Source of the DNA: Candidatus Methylaffinis lahnbergensis
Lineage (GTDB): Bacteria; Pseudomonadota; Alphaproteobacteria; Rhizobiales; Beijerinckiaceae
Direction of reading: 5' to 3'
DNA: 64,000 nt
Assembly (NCBI GenBank): GCA_002890675.1
Contig: PEFW01000007.1
Span: 1-64,000, forward strand
Of this stretch, positions 19,332-28,695 are shown in pieces. A program made the position numbers and the translations under genes. The notes under the pieces are model-generated. The model saw only the letters and a list, made by a program, of their open reading frames with translations, was not told the DNA's origin and did no database searches. The first letter of the stretch is position 1. Each line of letters starts with the position of its first letter.

Positions 19332-19931
19332 TTACTTTCGTGTAACCGAACCGGGGTGCCTAGAACAGTCACGTTTGTCTTGCGGTTTCGCGCCGTCCGC
19401 CGCAGCGCGGCGAGGCGCGGCGTCCCCCACCTCGACCGCGAGCGCATCGGCAAGCGCCCGCATCTCGGCGTCGATCGCCCCGGCGACGGGCTGCGCCTGG
19501 CCCGGCGCGGCCGCACCGGCTTCGGCTCCCTCTTCCCGTGCTTCGGGCAACCGTGGCACGGCAATCGAATTCACGGACGACTCCGCATTGTGCGGGGCCG
19601 CTATCGTTGGCGCACCCGCGACAGGAAGAGTCGCGGGCTTTCCGGCGGCGTCGAGTGCCTGCGTGAGTTCTGCTTTGATTTCGGCAAGCGGATCGAGGCC
19701 GGCATCGGCTCTCACGCTTTCCGCGACCTTTGCCACATCGGCCTTGATTTCGTCGATGTCGGCTTCACGCACAGCGTCCATGAATTGGCCGCGAAACTCG
19801 GCCGCCATGCGCCGCAACTTGGATGCTGCTTGCCCCACTTGGCGCATGACGCGCGGAAGTTCCTTCGGCCCGATGACGATCAGCGCAACTATCCCGATGA
19901 TGATGAACTTGCCGGCGTCAAAATCGAACAT
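19332..19931 (-). CDS. tatB: Sec-independent protein translocase subunit TatB
   Basis: 199 residues. Single N-terminal membrane helix ([18 protein letters not shown]) with the conserved Gly-Pro hinge and Glu, then an amphipathic helix ([19 protein letters not shown]) and a long Ala/Pro/Glu-rich tail that is probably disordered. The start MFDFDAGKF is standard for alphaproteobacteria. Middle gene of tatABC. Confidence 0.95.
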   Translation of the reverse strand: MFDFDAGKFIIIGIVALIVIGPKELPRVMRQVGQAASKLRRMAAEFRGQFMDAVREADIDEIKADVAKVAESVRADAGLDPLAEIKAELTQALDAAGKPATLPVAGAPTIAAPHNAESSVNSIAVPRLPEAREEGAEAGAAAPGQAQPVAGAIDAEMRALADALAVEVGDAAPRRAAADGAKPQDKRDCSRHPGSVTRK

Positions 19932-20039
19932 GGGGAAACGTCACTCAAGGCGTGCCGGCGACGATGGTCGAGAAGTCCTGGATTTGCCGCCCGCGCGTCC
20001 CCGGTTCGCCGGAACGCAACCCGGCCATCGCCGGAACGA

Positions 20040-20288
20040 TCACCCTAGCTTGCTTGTGTCTGGAATCTTCGGGGTGTCGGCGGCGGTTTGATGATCGATG
20101 GTGCGCATCGGCGGATCAATGGGGCGCTCCACCTCGGGCTTTTGATCTTCCTCCGCCAAGCCCTTCTTGAACGATTTTATGCCCTTGGCGACGTCCCCCA
20201 TGATGTCGGAAATCTTGCCTTTGCCGCCAAACACCATCAACATGACGGCCCCGACAATGAGCCAATGCCAGATCGAAAGACCGCCCAT
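20040..20288 (-). CDS. tatA: Sec-independent protein translocase subunit TatA
   Basis: 82 residues from ATG 20288 ([15 protein letters not shown]). One membrane helix, then the FGG-K hinge and the amphipathic helix [18 protein letters not shown], then an acidic tail. Forms the pore-like component of the Tat system. Reading frame upstream of 20288 does not match the family. It lies 216 bases downstream of scpB. Confidence 0.95.
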   Translation of the reverse strand: MGGLSIWHWLIVGAVMLMVFGGKGKISDIMGDVAKGIKSFKKGLAEEDQKPEVERPIDPPMRTIDHQTAADTPKIPDTSKLG

Positions 20289-20504
20289 GACGCAAATCTC
20301 CGTTTCCAATGCGAGACGAGCCGAACGCCGCCCGCCGTGGCGAAAACCTAGGCTTTCGTAACCACAAAAACAAGAAGGCGAGGCGCCCTCCTCGCCGGTA
20401 AGAGCGGCCAAGCTCGCCAGTGTTGGCCACGACATCGGGGATTCGGGGTCAAGCCCAAGATTAGGGGCGGGGATACTCCGCTGCCGCGTTGCGCGGGCCG
20501 GCGA

Positions 20505-21326
20505 TCAAGAGTCGCAATCCTCTGGCGCGGGCAAAGCTTCTTTCGCGCGCGCGAGATCGTCGCGCCACGCTGGTTTTTCGGGGCCGGCCGCGGGATTTCC
20601 GGCGGCGAAATCGGCGCTTATGTCGTCCTCGAGCGGATCTTCGTCCGGGCCAAGTCCTATGTCGTCGCAAGGCTCCGGAATACCAAAAGCCTGCGGCAGA
20701 CGGCCGTCGAAAAGACCCGCGCCCTTTAGTTCCTCAAGACCAGGGAGGTCGCCTATCGCCTCAAGGCCGAAATGAATCAGAAAGCCTTCCGTCGTCCCAT
20801 AAGTGATCGGACGGCCAGGCGCGCGCCTGCGGCCGCGCAACCGGACCCAGCCGGTTTCGAGCAGAAGATCGAGCGTTCCCTTGGAGATCGCGACGCCGCG
20901 AATATCCTCGATTTCGGCGCGCGTCACGGGCTGATGATAGGCAACGATCGCCAACGTTTCAAGCGCCGCGCGCGAGAGCCGTTTGATTTCGCCTTCCCCC
21001 GTGGCGAGAAGCCAGGCGAGATCGGCCGCCGTCCTAAACATCCACTTCCCGCCGGACCGCACGAGATTGACGCCGCGAAGGGTATAGTCGGCCCTTAAAG
21101 CTTCGAGGACTGCGGCGGCCGCGACGCCGCTTGGCATGCGCCTCTCGATGTCCTTCTCGGCGAGCGGTTCCGCCGCCGCGAAAAGCAGCGCCTCGGCGAT
21201 CCGCATGGCCTCGGCCAAACCATCGCCGCGCACCGGCCGTTGGCTCGGATCAATATTTGCAAAGAGTTGCGCCAATTCCGCCACAACCAAATCCTCCTCG
21301 TCCGCCCCGCATCGCTCGCCGCTCAA
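20505..21326 (-). CDS. scpB: Segregation and condensation protein B
   Basis: 273 residues. ScpB forms the condensin-like complex with SMC and ScpA. Two winged-helix domains are visible: first around RIAEALLFAAAEPLAEKDI, second with LSRAALETLAIVAYHQPVTRAEI and the RGRRRAPGRPITYGTT segment. The C-terminal 60 residues are acidic and proline-rich and specific to this lineage. Its ATG overlaps the scpA stop (ATGA), so the two are translationally coupled. Confidence 0.94.
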   Translation of the reverse strand: MSGERCGADEEDLVVAELAQLFANIDPSQRPVRGDGLAEAMRIAEALLFAAAEPLAEKDIERRMPSGVAAAAVLEALRADYTLRGVNLVRSGGKWMFRTAADLAWLLATGEGEIKRLSRAALETLAIVAYHQPVTRAEIEDIRGVAISKGTLDLLLETGWVRLRGRRRAPGRPITYGTTEGFLIHFGLEAIGDLPGLEELKGAGLFDGRLPQAFGIPEPCDDIGLGPDEDPLEDDISADFAAGNPAAGPEKPAWRDDLARAKEALPAPEDCDS

Positions 21327-22219
21327 CCTCGAACCACATGCGGAAAAACCTCGGACTCCGGCGATTTACACTTAATCCAAAGCGGCGCGAACGCCGCGTC
21401 CTGACGGATCGCGATCCTGCCCTCCCGCGCCATTTCAAGCGAACAGGAAAGACTCGAAGCCCAGACCGTGCGGCGCATTTCGGGCGTCGTGCAAAAAACC
21501 ATGAGATAAGTGTCGAGCACCGTCCAATCGAGCGCCCGCCCGGCAAGTTTTTCAAGTTCGCCGCGCGCATGCGCGAGCGACCAGACAAACCGCTGCTTCA
21601 CGGTCACCCGTGTGAGCGCATGTTTCTGACGCCGCTGGGCATAGGCGGACAGCAATTCGTAAAGGCTTGCGCGCCAATGCGGTGCGCCGCCGGAGAAGGA
21701 CGGCTCGGGCTGGCCTCGCAAAAACATATCGCGGCCGAGACGCGGCCGGTTGACAAGCGCTTCGGCGGCGGCGCGGATCGCATCGAGACGGCGAAGCCGG
21801 AGCTGCAATGCTTCGGCAAGTTCGTGGGCTTCCGGTTCCTCGCCCTTTGCCGCTTGCGGAAGCAAAAGGCGCGACTTCAAGTAGGCGAGCCAAGCCGCCG
21901 TGACGAGATAATCTGCCGCGAGTTCGAGACGCAGACGGCGCGCCGCCGCGATAAATTCGAGATATTGCTCGACCAGCGCCAGCACGGAAATCTTGCTCAA
22001 ATCCACTTTCTGCCGGCGCGCGAGGTCGAGCAAGAGATCGAGCGGGCCTTCAAAACCCTCGACATCGACCACGAAGGAGCCTTCCTCCGTAGCCTCCGCG
22101 GCCTTTTGAGCAAAAGGCAGTTCCAACGAATCGCCCTCCCCGTCCGGGACTTGCCGCGCCGGTATCGAACGTTGCCGTGCGCCAACCGTTGCAGCAAGTC
22201 CCACCGCAGGCGTCCCCAA
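21323..22219 (-). CDS. scpA: Segregation and condensation protein A
   Basis: 298 residues. Kleisin partner of SMC. Core begins FVVDVEGFEGPLDLLLDLAR and includes AADYLVTAAWLAYLKSRLLLP. The first 45 residues before this core are not conserved, so the real start may be internal, but no later ATG precedes the core. In related genomes nagZ usually sits between the SPOR gene and scpA; here only 87 bases separate them and nagZ is absent. Confidence 0.93.
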   Translation of the reverse strand: MGTPAVGLAATVGARQRSIPARQVPDGEGDSLELPFAQKAAEATEEGSFVVDVEGFEGPLDLLLDLARRQKVDLSKISVLALVEQYLEFIAAARRLRLELAADYLVTAAWLAYLKSRLLLPQAAKGEEPEAHELAEALQLRLRRLDAIRAAAEALVNRPRLGRDMFLRGQPEPSFSGGAPHWRASLYELLSAYAQRRQKHALTRVTVKQRFVWSLAHARGELEKLAGRALDWTVLDTYLMVFCTTPEMRRTVWASSLSCSLEMAREGRIAIRQDAAFAPLWIKCKSPESEVFPHVVRG

Positions 22220-22306
22220 GATAGAGCGCCTCCCGGCATTCGGGCTGCCTTCAACCCTTCACGCTCGAACCAAAGCACCTCTGCGCTGCCAAGCCCATCG
22301 GGCGCC

Positions 22307-23713
22307 TCAGTTCTTGGCGACGAAGCAATTGCCCCCGCCGCTTTGAAGTTTTTGGCACAAAGCATTGGCTTCGTCCCGCGATGGAAAACCAGGCACGCGA
22401 ACACGATAAACCGGCTTGCCGCTGACCGCTGCCTTGTGGATCGTGGTGTGGAACCCGGCCAATTCGGCGGCAAACTTTTTCATGAGCCGAACCTGCGTTT
22501 CACGCGCCTCTTGCTCGGTCCCAGGAGCCGCGAGCTGGACCGCGAAACTACCTTGAGACGCCTGCGCCGATCCGGCGGCTGGGGCCGAATCCCGCGTATC
22601 GGCGAGCTCTACCCGCTTGGCTTTGGTGGCAGCAGAGGTTCGCGGCTGCGGATTGCCGTTCGCATCGGTCGCGGCCGGCCTCGGTGTCGTCGCCACGCGC
22701 GCCGCCGATTTTGGCGTTGCGGCTTTGGCCACGGAGGCGATTGCGGGGCGCGCGGCGGGCACTGGCGCAGTCGGCGCCATAACCTGTGGCGGCGCGTCGT
22801 TTGGCAGGAGCGTGCCGTCCGGCCGAACCGAAACGGTCTTGACCTTTTTCGGCTCGATAAGCTCGGCGATGCTGAGTGGTCCGGTGGACGGTTGCGGCTG
22901 AGCCTGCGCCGGCGGGGCCGGAACGGGAACACTCGCCGCCCCGGTTGCAAGACCGGCGATGGCGCGCGGCGGGTCGGCCTGCGCCTCTGGCACATTCGCT
23001 TGCGCGGACAAATCGGCCGGCTGTTCCGCGTTATTAACCACGGCGACCGGCGGCTGTTGCGGCGACCCGCCAAGGATCGAGGCGTCTTGGTCCGGAGTTT
23101 CCGTGCCCGCCGCCGTGTCTGGTTGTATCTTGGCCGGTCCATCGGCAGCCCTGATCGTTGCGACCTCGTCTTGATGGGAAACCGCGCCTTTGAAGCCGAA
23201 ACTGGCGCCGATGCCGGCTAGTCCGGCGACGATCATCGCGGCCATGACATAGAGCGGGCGCCGCGACCTGATTTCCTCAAAAGGAGAACCGGCCTCGCTT
23301 GAACCCGCCGCGCTGTCCTCATAGCGCCAGTGCTCCGCGCCTTCCGCCTCCTCGCAACCGTCCAGGTCCTCGGATTTGGCCAGGTTCTCCCCACTTTCAT
23401 GCCGGGCGGCGCCCAGCAGCCCCGCCTCGACTGCGGCGAAATTGCCGCGGATAAGGGGTTCGCGCGCGCCTCGCTCCTCATCTTCGTCGTGATCCGGCCC
23501 GCTTCGCGAAGTTCCGGCGGGACGCCGGCTATGGGGTTCAAACACCGTCTTATACGGATCCTCCCAAAAGGGATCCTCTTGCTCGCCGACGAAGCGCGCG
23601 AGTTCGGCGAGCGGATCTTCGTCCCCTTGGTTCGCGGCGAGCGGCTTGCGCAGACGCCTTTCGAACTCCTCCAGATCGATCATCGGCCGTCGTTTTACAA
23701 TTGGCTCGCTCAT
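22307..23713 (-). CDS. SPOR-domain cell-division-type membrane protein
   Basis: 468 residues from ATG 23713 (MSEPIVKRRPMIDLEEFERR). Acidic cytoplasmic N-terminus of about 165 residues, one membrane helix (LYVMAAMIVAGLAGIGASFGF), a long Pro/Ala-rich periplasmic linker, and a C-terminal SPOR domain (FAVQLAAPGTEQEAR to GNCFVAKN), which binds denuded septal peptidoglycan. Usual neighbour of argS and nagZ in alphaproteobacteria. Probably helps cell division; exact role unknown. Confidence 0.88.
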   Translation of the reverse strand: MSEPIVKRRPMIDLEEFERRLRKPLAANQGDEDPLAELARFVGEQEDPFWEDPYKTVFEPHSRRPAGTSRSGPDHDEDEERGAREPLIRGNFAAVEAGLLGAARHESGENLAKSEDLDGCEEAEGAEHWRYEDSAAGSSEAGSPFEEIRSRRPLYVMAAMIVAGLAGIGASFGFKGAVSHQDEVATIRAADGPAKIQPDTAAGTETPDQDASILGGSPQQPPVAVVNNAEQPADLSAQANVPEAQADPPRAIAGLATGAASVPVPAPPAQAQPQPSTGPLSIAELIEPKKVKTVSVRPDGTLLPNDAPPQVMAPTAPVPAARPAIASVAKAATPKSAARVATTPRPAATDANGNPQPRTSAATKAKRVELADTRDSAPAAGSAQASQGSFAVQLAAPGTEQEARETQVRLMKKFAAELAGFHTTIHKAAVSGKPVYRVRVPGFPSRDEANALCQKLQSGGGNCFVAKN

Positions 23714-24060
23714 CTTACTCAACCCTCCTGTCGCCACTTCATGGCGGACGAACCCGCCAGTCCACGTCATTGCAATCGCGCATCCCACGCCGGGTAGTGT
23801 TTACGCAATCTCACCTGCTGCTCACCTGCATGATCGGGCCGGTTCGAACACGATCATGCGCTGAACTCCTTAACATCTTAACACACTCGATCACGATCAG
23901 TTTTTACGCGATCCATGTCGCGCGGCTGGTTTTCGCATTCGCCACTCGCACTCGTGCGGCTTGCTTGGCGTCTCTTCATCACTCACGTTCAGGCACTTTC
24001 GCCGCTTCGGCCGTGCACCGCGAGTGGAACCATTACCCGGCGGCGAGAAGGCAACAGCCT
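23714..24060. other. Promoter-length gap between argS and SPOR gene
   Basis: 347 bases between the argS stop and the SPOR start. No gene or hairpin terminator was recognised. Lower-GC DNA at about 23860-23920 is the likely place for a promoter of the SPOR-scp-tat run. Confidence 0.5.
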
Positions 24061-25839
24061 TTATCGCATCTCCTCGGGAGCATTCACCCCCAAAATTCCA
24101 AGCCCGGACGCGAGCACTGTAGCGAGCGCCGTTATTAAAGCCAGCCTGGCGGCGGTTAAATCTGTGCGCTCTTCATTAAGAAATCGTAATTGTGGCCGAT
24201 CTTTGCCGCGCGTCCAATGGGCGTGCAGGCTCGCCGCGAGATCGTGCAAATAAAACGCGACCCTGTGCGGTTCGTCGCTCTGAGCCGCCGCCTCGACAAT
24301 CCGAGGAAATTGCGCGATGAGCTTGATCAGCGCCATTTCCCCGTAGTCCTGCAGCAGGCGGAGGTCCGCCGCGGCCAGCGCCTGGCTTGAGATATCAATT
24401 CCAGGAATCGTCGCAAGCCCTTGCCGTAATACGGATTTTGACCTTGCATGGGCATATTGGACATAAAACACCGGATTATCCTTGGATTGTTCAATCACTT
24501 TGCTCAAGTCGAACTCCAAGGCCGCGTCATTCTTGCGAAAAAGCATCATGAAGCGAACCGCGTCCACGCCCACTTCGTCAACGACGTCACGCAACGTTAC
24601 GAATTCTCCGGAGCGTTTCGACATTTTCACGGGCTCGCCATTGCGCATCAATTGAACCAATTGACAGACCTTGACATCGAGTCTGGTCTGGCCGTCCGAG
24701 AGAGCCTCAACGGCGGCGCGCATCCGCTTCACATAGCCGCCATGATCGGCGCCCCAAACGTCGATCAAAAGCGCGTAGCCGCGGTCCAGTTTGACATTGT
24801 GATAGGCGATATCGGAGGCAAAATAGGTGTAGGATCCGTCCGATTTCACGAGCGGCCGGTCGGCGTCGTCGCCAAAAGCGGTCGATCTGAACAGGGTCTG
24901 CGCGCGATCCTCCCAATCCTCCGCGGGTCGCCCTTTCGGCGGCGGAAGACGTCCTTCATAGACGAGACCGCGCCGACGCAGTTTTGCGATCGCCCTCGCA
25001 ACCAAATCGCCGTCGTCGCCCAGGGTTAGCGAGCGCTCCGAGAAAAAAACCTCGTGTTCGATGTTCAGGGCCGCGAGATCGGCCCGGATCACCGCCATCA
25101 TCGCGTCTATCGCGGCTCCGCGCACCTCGTCAAGCCATTCGGCTTCCGGACGCCCGAGCAGCGTGCGGCCATATTTTTCGGCGAGCGCCGCACCGATGCC
25201 TTTCAGGTAATCGCCGGGATAGAGACCTTCGGGGATTTCGCCGATTTTTTCGCCCAGCGCCTCCCGGTAGCGCAGATACGCGGAACGGGCTAAGGCATCG
25301 ACCTGGGCGCCCGCGTCATTGATATAAAATTCGCGCGTGACCTCGTGACCGGCGAAGGCCAGCAGATTGGCGAGCGCGTCGCCGAAAACCGCGCCGCGGC
25401 CATGGCCGACATGCATCGGACCGGTCGGGTTCGCCGAGACATATTCGACATTGATCTTAAGTTTTTCCGCGCCCCCCAAGCCCCGCCGGCCAAACCGCGG
25501 TCCCTGTTCGAGAGCCGCGCGCAAGACGCGGGCAAAGACCGCCGGCTTCAGGCGGATATTGATGAAGCCCGGCCCCGCGACCTCGGCTTCCGCGACATCG
25601 GGATTGTCAGCCAAGGCGGCGGCGATCTCGACGGCGAGCTGGCGCGGATTGGCGATATGGGGCCGCGCCTCTTTCGCGTAAACCATCGCCGCATTGGTGG
25701 AGAGATCGCCATGCGCGGGATCGCGCGGAGGCTCGACAACAAAGCGTTGCAAATCGAGGTCCGCGGGCAACCGGCCCCCCGCGGCGATCCGCCGAAGAAT
25801 CGAACCGATCAGCGCGTGGAACTCGGCGTAGAGATTCAT
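24061..25839 (-). CDS. argS: Arginyl-tRNA synthetase
   Basis: 592 residues, normal length. The class I HIGH signature is [13 protein letters not shown] and the KMSKS-like signature is [13 protein letters not shown]; the N-terminal Add-1 domain and C-terminal DALR anticodon domain ([14 protein letters not shown]) are present. The promoter and first 190 or so coding bases occur again, diverged, at 28072-28391. In related genomes argS is followed upstream by dgt and erpA; here 5.5 kb of accessory DNA separates them. Confidence 0.96.
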   Translation of the reverse strand: MNLYAEFHALIGSILRRIAAGGRLPADLDLQRFVVEPPRDPAHGDLSTNAAMVYAKEARPHIANPRQLAVEIAAALADNPDVAEAEVAGPGFINIRLKPAVFARVLRAALEQGPRFGRRGLGGAEKLKINVEYVSANPTGPMHVGHGRGAVFGDALANLLAFAGHEVTREFYINDAGAQVDALARSAYLRYREALGEKIGEIPEGLYPGDYLKGIGAALAEKYGRTLLGRPEAEWLDEVRGAAIDAMMAVIRADLAALNIEHEVFFSERSLTLGDDGDLVARAIAKLRRRGLVYEGRLPPPKGRPAEDWEDRAQTLFRSTAFGDDADRPLVKSDGSYTYFASDIAYHNVKLDRGYALLIDVWGADHGGYVKRMRAAVEALSDGQTRLDVKVCQLVQLMRNGEPVKMSKRSGEFVTLRDVVDEVGVDAVRFMMLFRKNDAALEFDLSKVIEQSKDNPVFYVQYAHARSKSVLRQGLATIPGIDISSQALAAADLRLLQDYGEMALIKLIAQFPRIVEAAAQSDEPHRVAFYLHDLAASLHAHWTRGKDRPQLRFLNEERTDLTAARLALITALATVLASGLGILGVNAPEEMR

Positions 25840-25948
25840 TCGCTCACCAACTCATGGAGGCACGGGGCAGATCGGCCAAGTCTCGCGAACGGATACTATA
25901 AGCATAATATCCTCGTCGGCAGTGTCTCGGTTTAAGTGTCGGCTTTGC
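25640..25948 (-). repeat. argS promoter and 5' end, intact copy of a direct repeat
   Basis: This stretch covers the first part of argS and about 110 bases upstream. It aligns with 28072-28391, including non-coding DNA such as GGGGCAG near 25866 and CGAACGGA near 25889, at very roughly 80% identity by eye. The argS promoter must lie here, but firm boxes were not assigned. Confidence 0.75.
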
Positions 25949-26293
25949 GCCAGAAGTCGAAATTCCCGCGTCGCCGAAGAAGCGGTTCAAAACACCGCGA
26001 CAGGTCCAGAGGTTCCTATCCATTCATGTTTCAGCTCACCAATCTCTTTCACTTTGCCCGTGGCAAACTTCGGCCACTATAGCGCCGCCTGGCCGATGTC
26101 GTGGCGGGTCGGCTCGTCGCATGATTTCGTAATCTGGTGCCTGAATCGCGCCCGTTTGGTTGACGATTCCCTTCGTTTATAAAGACTTACGCCATACTTA
26201 AATTCGATGGAACGCGCGGTACCGTCCATGCGTTGGCTGTGTACGCAATAGAGAGGGGATCATAGTTCCGCAACGCCGGGGAAGGAGACCGCC
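25949..26293. other. Unique DNA between argS promoter and the HFGG gene
   Basis: 345 bases not shared with the second argS copy. Short reading frames exist but lack support. It must hold the rightward promoter of the HFGG-repeat gene; AT-rich DNA at 26160-26205 is the best candidate region. Confidence 0.5.
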
Positions 26294-27997
26294 ATGGCTC
26301 GTCGGATGGGGAAAATTCTCGCAGCAACCTTGGCGCTCGGGTTCGGCCTCGAAATATCGCTCGCGCCGGGTGTGATGCCTGGCGTGGTGAGCGAAGCGTT
26401 TGCCTTTGGGCACGGCGGCGGCGGCGGTCATTTCGGCGGTGGCGGTCATTTCGGCGGTTTCGGGGGCGGCGGTCATTTCGGCGGCGGTCACTTCGGGGGG
26501 TTCGGTGGCGGTCACTTTGGGGGGTTCGGTCATTTCGGTGGGTTCCGAGGCGGCCATTTCGGAGGCATGCATTTCGGCAGGCACTTCGGTGGCGGTCACT
26601 TCGGCGGCAGGCACTTCGGCGGCAGGCACTTCGGAGGCAGACATTTCGGTGGCAGGCACTTCGCGCACGGCCATTTCGGTGGACGGCATTTCGGCGCCAG
26701 CCACTTCGGCGGTGGCCATTTTGGGCACGCAAACTTTGCTGGACACCGGTTCGGCGGCGGAACCGCTTTCGCCCACAATGGGTTCGGCGGCCGCGAATTT
26801 GGCCGATTCAACGGCGTCCGCGGCTTCGACGCCCACGGGTTCAATCGCAACGCCTTCGGCAACATGGCCGGATGGAACGCTTGGGGCAACAATAATTGGG
26901 GCGCCGGCTGGAACGATTGGGGGAGCGGATGGGGCTTTTGGGCAGGCCCGGTCTTCTGGCCCTTCTTTTTCGGCGATGCGCTGACGTTCGCGCTCTGGCC
27001 CTACGCCTTCTACGACCCGTTCTTCGCCTACGGGGCCGACTTTCTGCTGACCAGCATCTTCTGGCCGGGGCCCTCGTTCTCGACTTATTACGCGTACAAT
27101 CCTTATTATTATGGGGAAAACAGTCTGTTCAACATCTACGGCAACGCCCCCTATGCCAACGGTTACGCCTCTTATGGCGGCTACGGGGGGCGCCATCATC
27201 GTGGCCATCATCGGCTTTATGCGGCCCGCTCCGTGGCGCATGCCAATGTTGAGGCCGGCTCCAGCAGCGCCCAGACCTGCGGTGGCCTTGCGCCGGGCGT
27301 ATTGAGCTTACCGATCGACCAGATCGAGCGGGCGACCCGGCCTACTGATGCGCAGGTCGCGATGTTGGACGATCTCAAGGCGGCGTCCGCACAGGCCGAT
27401 AACATCTCGCGGGCTTCGTGCCCGTCTGAAGTCCCGCTCACGCCGATTGCGCGGCTCGACGCCGTCCTGAAACGAATCCAGGCGATGAGCAAGGCCGTGC
27501 AGATTCTGCGCCCGCCACTCACGACGCTCTACAATTCTTTGGATGACGAGCAGAAAGATCGATTCGCTGCCCTTGGCACGCAGAGCAAGTATCGGCGCGC
27601 CACAATTGCCCGTGACGAATCGCCTGCAAGTGATCTCGGCGGTCTGTGCAAACAGCAGACGGAGACCTTCACACAATTGCCGGTGCAGCGCATCGAGGAG
27701 TCGATCAAGCCGACCGAGCAGCAGAAAGCTGCCTTCGACGCGCTCAAATCGGCCTCGGCCAGGGCCGCAGCGGACCTCGACGCCTCCTGCCCGGCTGAGA
27801 TTCCGGAGACATTGACGGGTCGGCTCGATGCGGTGGGCAGACGCCTTGATGCCCTTGCCGACGCGGTCAACACTGTGAGACCGGTGCTGGCCGATTTCTA
27901 CAACTCGTTGACCGATGAGCAGAAGGCGCGCTTCAACGTGATCGGCCGTGCCTCACCTGCGGCTACGCCGCAAGGGGAAACGAGATCCGGCGGCTGA
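26294..27997 (+). CDS. Secreted Gly/His/Phe-repeat protein with two Spy-like domains
   Basis: 567 residues, with GAAGGAG just upstream of ATG 26294. A signal peptide ends near SEAFA. Residues about 38-165 are built of HFGG-type units (GGHFGG, GRHFGG), giving more than 20 histidines. A Trp/Tyr/Phe-rich middle follows (GWNDWGSGWGFWAG, FWPFFFGDAL). The C-terminal part is two copies of one domain starting at Cys329 and Cys452, about 123 residues apart. Each has a second Cys in ASCPSE/ASCPAE, then RLDAV, and ends in YNSLxDEQKxRF, which resembles the LTxxQ motif of Spy/CpxP periplasmic chaperones. A periplasmic or surface protein, perhaps metal-binding through the histidines; that is inference. It is transcribed away from argS. 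Confidence 0.85.
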   Translation: MARRMGKILAATLALGFGLEISLAPGVMPGVVSEAFAFGHGGGGGHFGGGGHFGGFGGGGHFGGGHFGGFGGGHFGGFGHFGGFRGGHFGGMHFGRHFGGGHFGGRHFGGRHFGGRHFGGRHFAHGHFGGRHFGASHFGGGHFGHANFAGHRFGGGTAFAHNGFGGREFGRFNGVRGFDAHGFNRNAFGNMAGWNAWGNNNWGAGWNDWGSGWGFWAGPVFWPFFFGDALTFALWPYAFYDPFFAYGADFLLTSIFWPGPSFSTYYAYNPYYYGENSLFNIYGNAPYANGYASYGGYGGRHHRGHHRLYAARSVAHANVEAGSSSAQTCGGLAPGVLSLPIDQIERATRPTDAQVAMLDDLKAASAQADNISRASCPSEVPLTPIARLDAVLKRIQAMSKAVQILRPPLTTLYNSLDDEQKDRFAALGTQSKYRRATIARDESPASDLGGLCKQQTETFTQLPVQRIEESIKPTEQQKAAFDALKSASARAAADLDASCPAEIPETLTGRLDAVGRRLDALADAVNTVRPVLADFYNSLTDEQKARFNVIGRASPAATPQGETRSGG

Positions 27998-28052
27998 GGG
28001 CGGCCGCCATCGACAATCGCGTGGGACCAAAGAGCTAATTGCGCCAAACAGT

Positions 28053-28283
28053 TCAGATCGCGTCGCAGGTGCCGGCGAGCTGGCGCGGATTGGCGAAGAA
28101 GGAACGCGCCTCCCGCGCATAGACCATCGCCGCATTGGTGGAAAGATCGCCATGCGCGGGATCGCGCGGCGGCTCGACGGCAAAGCGTTCCAAATCGAGA
28201 TTTTTCGGCAAGCGGCCCTCTGCGCGGCGATCCTGCCAAGAATCGAAGCGATCGGGGCCGTGGAAACCAGCGTAAAGATTCAT
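28053..28283 (-). pseudogene. Truncated 5' fragment of a second argS
   Basis: From ATG 28283 it reads MNLYAGFH, then [19 protein letters not shown] and [20 protein letters not shown], matching the first 70 residues of argS ([19 protein letters not shown]). Two compensating indels scramble residues 9-22. After about 28072 similarity ends and a stop follows. The catalytic and anticodon domains are missing, so it cannot charge tRNA. Confidence 0.88.
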
Positions 28284-28391
28284 CGCTCACAAACTCAAGG
28301 AACCGCGGGGCAGCTCAACCATCCCGAACGGACACGATAGGGTAATAGCTGCATTCGGCAGGGTCTCAGTTCTCTAATCGCGGCCTTTGTG
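28072..28391 (-). repeat. Second copy of argS promoter and 5' end
   Basis: Direct repeat of 25640-25948, including about 108 bases upstream of the ATG. The two copies bracket the HFGG-repeat gene. Identity is highest in 28120-28200 (coding) and drops in the leader. Confidence 0.75.
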
Positions 28392-28695
28392 TGAAACGAT
28401 TCTGTAAGCCTCTCGTGTGTGGGGCATCTGCCGGGTCATGGTTCTCTCAGAGGTCGGCGCAGGGCCGCCGCATGATGGGCAGACGGGGATCGGCTTTCCA
28501 AGGTTTGAAGCGCGGTTTGAATTTCCGCGGGCATCCGCAGTCATTCTACCAGCCAGCAACAGGGCATTCGCTCTCATTACAGCGCCAGAATCATCGCCCT
28601 CGAATACTCAGTTCGGGGGACGATCCAGGTTGACTGCCAGCGGAAGTGGCTAAGTTGCCTTCTCCCCTCTCATATCGATGAGATTAGGTAAGCGC
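28392..28695. other. No gene recognised
   Basis: 304 bases between the argS-promoter copy and the end of the DUF2778 gene. Only short overlapping reading frames; no motif or repeat seen. Confidence 0.5.

Noticed and set aside
21131..23221. Rightward open frame of 696 codons
   Set aside because: Antisense to scpB, scpA and the SPOR gene; very Arg-rich composition typical of an antisense frame.
25922..26182. Rightward frame of 86 codons upstream of the HFGG gene
   Set aside because: Overlaps the argS leader repeat and lacks a ribosome site; composition not protein-like.
26396..26760. Regularly spaced repeats that could suggest a CRISPR array
   Set aside because: They are codon repeats (HFGG) inside an open gene, with no unique spacers.
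26198..27241. Leftward open frame of 347 codons with Pro/Ala/Glu repeats
   Set aside because: Mirror of the HFGG repeats; the rightward gene has a signal peptide, ribosome site and known domain pattern.
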